This document shows, piece by piece, positions 63,401 to 64,000 of a stretch of DNA of 64,000 nt. Where the stretch lies: contig NC_092486.1 in NCBI RefSeq assembly GCF_047495875.1, forward strand, positions 1,834,479-1,898,478. The letters run 5' to 3'. Source of the DNA: Pithys albifrons albifrons. Its lineage: Eukaryota; Chordata; Aves; Passeriformes; Thamnophilidae. Made by a program: the position numbers and the translations under genes. The notes beneath the pieces are model-generated. The model did not search any database, was not told where the DNA came from, and saw nothing but the letters and a program-made list of their open reading frames with translations. Positions within the stretch are counted from its first letter, which is position 1. Every line of letters begins with the position of its first letter.

Positions 63401-63889
63401 CCCAGTTTATTTCTGAAGGGCTTGCCTTAATCCTGGGGAGCCAGTTTAATTCTAAGGTGGCCCCACTTTAATACTACAAAGGCCAGAGTTAAATCTTGGG
63501 AAGCCAAATTTAGTCCTGGAGACCTCAGTTTAATTCTGTGAAGGCTCCACTTGAATTTCAGAGAGTTTAATCCTGGGAGTGGTCAGCTTAATTCTGGTGG
63601 AACCCAAATTAATTCTGGGGTGTCTGATTTAACCCTGGTGAGGCCAATTAGATCCCAGTTTAATCTTGAGGAATACCAGTTTAATCCTGGGGAGATCCTG
63701 ATCTAACCCAAAGTTCTGGGGCCCCTCTCACCCTCTAACTGGGTCCCTCAAGGTCCTCCCTTATTCTCTAACAGGGGTCCCCCCTGGGGGTCTCTAACTG
63801 GTCTCTGGGGGTCTCTAACTGGTCTCTGGGGGTCTCTAACTGGTCTCTGGGGGTCTATCGGGGTCTCCTCGGGGTGTTCTGTCTCCCAG
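60408..63889 (+). other. FIGLA: FIGLA intron 1
   Basis: Bounded by gtgagg at 60408 and ctgtctcccag at 63889. It falls between KERER and IRNLN, inside the bHLH basic region. Almost all of it is tandem repeat. Confidence 0.88.
60560..63720. repeat. ~61-bp minisatellite filling FIGLA intron 1
   Basis: Unit TGGTTTTATCCTGGGGTGGT + CAGTTTAATCCTGAGGGCTC + TGGTTAAGTTTTAGGAGGGC. Regular to about 62600, then increasingly degenerate (CCCAGTTTAATCCTGG words) to 63720. A block of about 400 bp at 60711-61100 recurs at 61513-61900 and in part again near 62300. A 23-25-bp GGGGGTCTCTAACTGGTCTC array (63782-63850) sits just before the exon 2 acceptor. Confidence 0.93.
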
Positions 63890-64000
63890 ATCCGGAACCT
63901 CAACAGCGGCTTCTCCCGGCTCCGGACTCTGGTGCCGCTGGTGCCCCGTGACCGCCGGCCCAGCAAGGCAGACACGCTGCGGGCAGCGGCCCAGTACATC
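63890..64000 (+). CDS. FIGLA: FIGLA exon 2, 5' part
   Basis: Thirty-seven codons, cut by the window edge, beginning [19 protein letters not shown] and ending [12 protein letters not shown]. This is helix 1, the loop and helix 2 of the bHLH domain; human FIGLA reads IKNLNRGFARLKALVPFLP. Phase 0 at the acceptor joins exactly to exon 1. The rest of the gene lies to the right. Confidence 0.9.
   Translation, partial: MRNLNSGFSRLRTLVPLVPRDRRPSKADTLRAAAQYI

Noticed and set aside
63890..64000. Another bHLH gene (TWIST, HAND, SCX type)
   Set aside because: The intron inside the basic region and the PEVLEGVL...LPRAAP and [14 protein letters not shown] segments of exon 1 match FIGLA specifically.

Overview
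The window is vertebrate nuclear DNA, almost certainly from a bird. It carries many CR1-type LINE 3' ends with the avian terminal form (ATTCTATGATTC-like), two split vertebrate genes, and a very high density of GC-rich minisatellites, which is typical of avian microchromosomes. The CR1 subfamilies look neoavian and perhaps passerine, but the species cannot be fixed from the sequence. There is no bacterial gene, operon or CRISPR array here.

Left part (1-38757, minus strand): HK2, hexokinase-2, transcribed right to left. Fifteen coding exons are present, from the start codon at 38757 down to 957. All have GT-AG borders, and their lengths (63, 163, 149, 120, 96, 100, 184, 156, 234, 305, 149, 120, 96, 100, 184 nt) are those of the duplicated vertebrate hexokinase gene. 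About 740 of some 917 residues are encoded, and numbering matches human HK2 with no net indel (catalytic Asp209 and Asp657 both present). The last exons lie beyond the left edge. The introns are filled with minisatellites and CR1 pieces. One array, in intron 9, is built from copies of the 3' end of HK2 exon 9 together with its splice donor.

Middle (38758-59534): a CCAAT/CRE-like/GC-rich HK2 promoter, then a 5.7-kb G-run minisatellite directly upstream of it, then further repeat arrays separated by low-copy DNA without a convincing gene. One short minus-strand segment at 50150-50281 looks like a real exon, but I cannot name it.

Right part (59535-64000, plus strand): FIGLA, the germline bHLH factor (exon 1, a 3.5-kb repeat-filled intron 1, and the first 111 nt of exon 2, cut by the window edge). 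Its N-terminal part is expanded by an in-frame coding minisatellite of about 9 residues per unit. HK2 and FIGLA are divergently transcribed and about 21 kb apart. Both genes belong to the region homologous to human 2p13, but there they lie megabases apart.

The most unusual items are the exon-derived array in HK2 intron 9, the coding minisatellite in FIGLA, and the HK2 start region, which sits between a G-run array and a long purine/pyrimidine tract.
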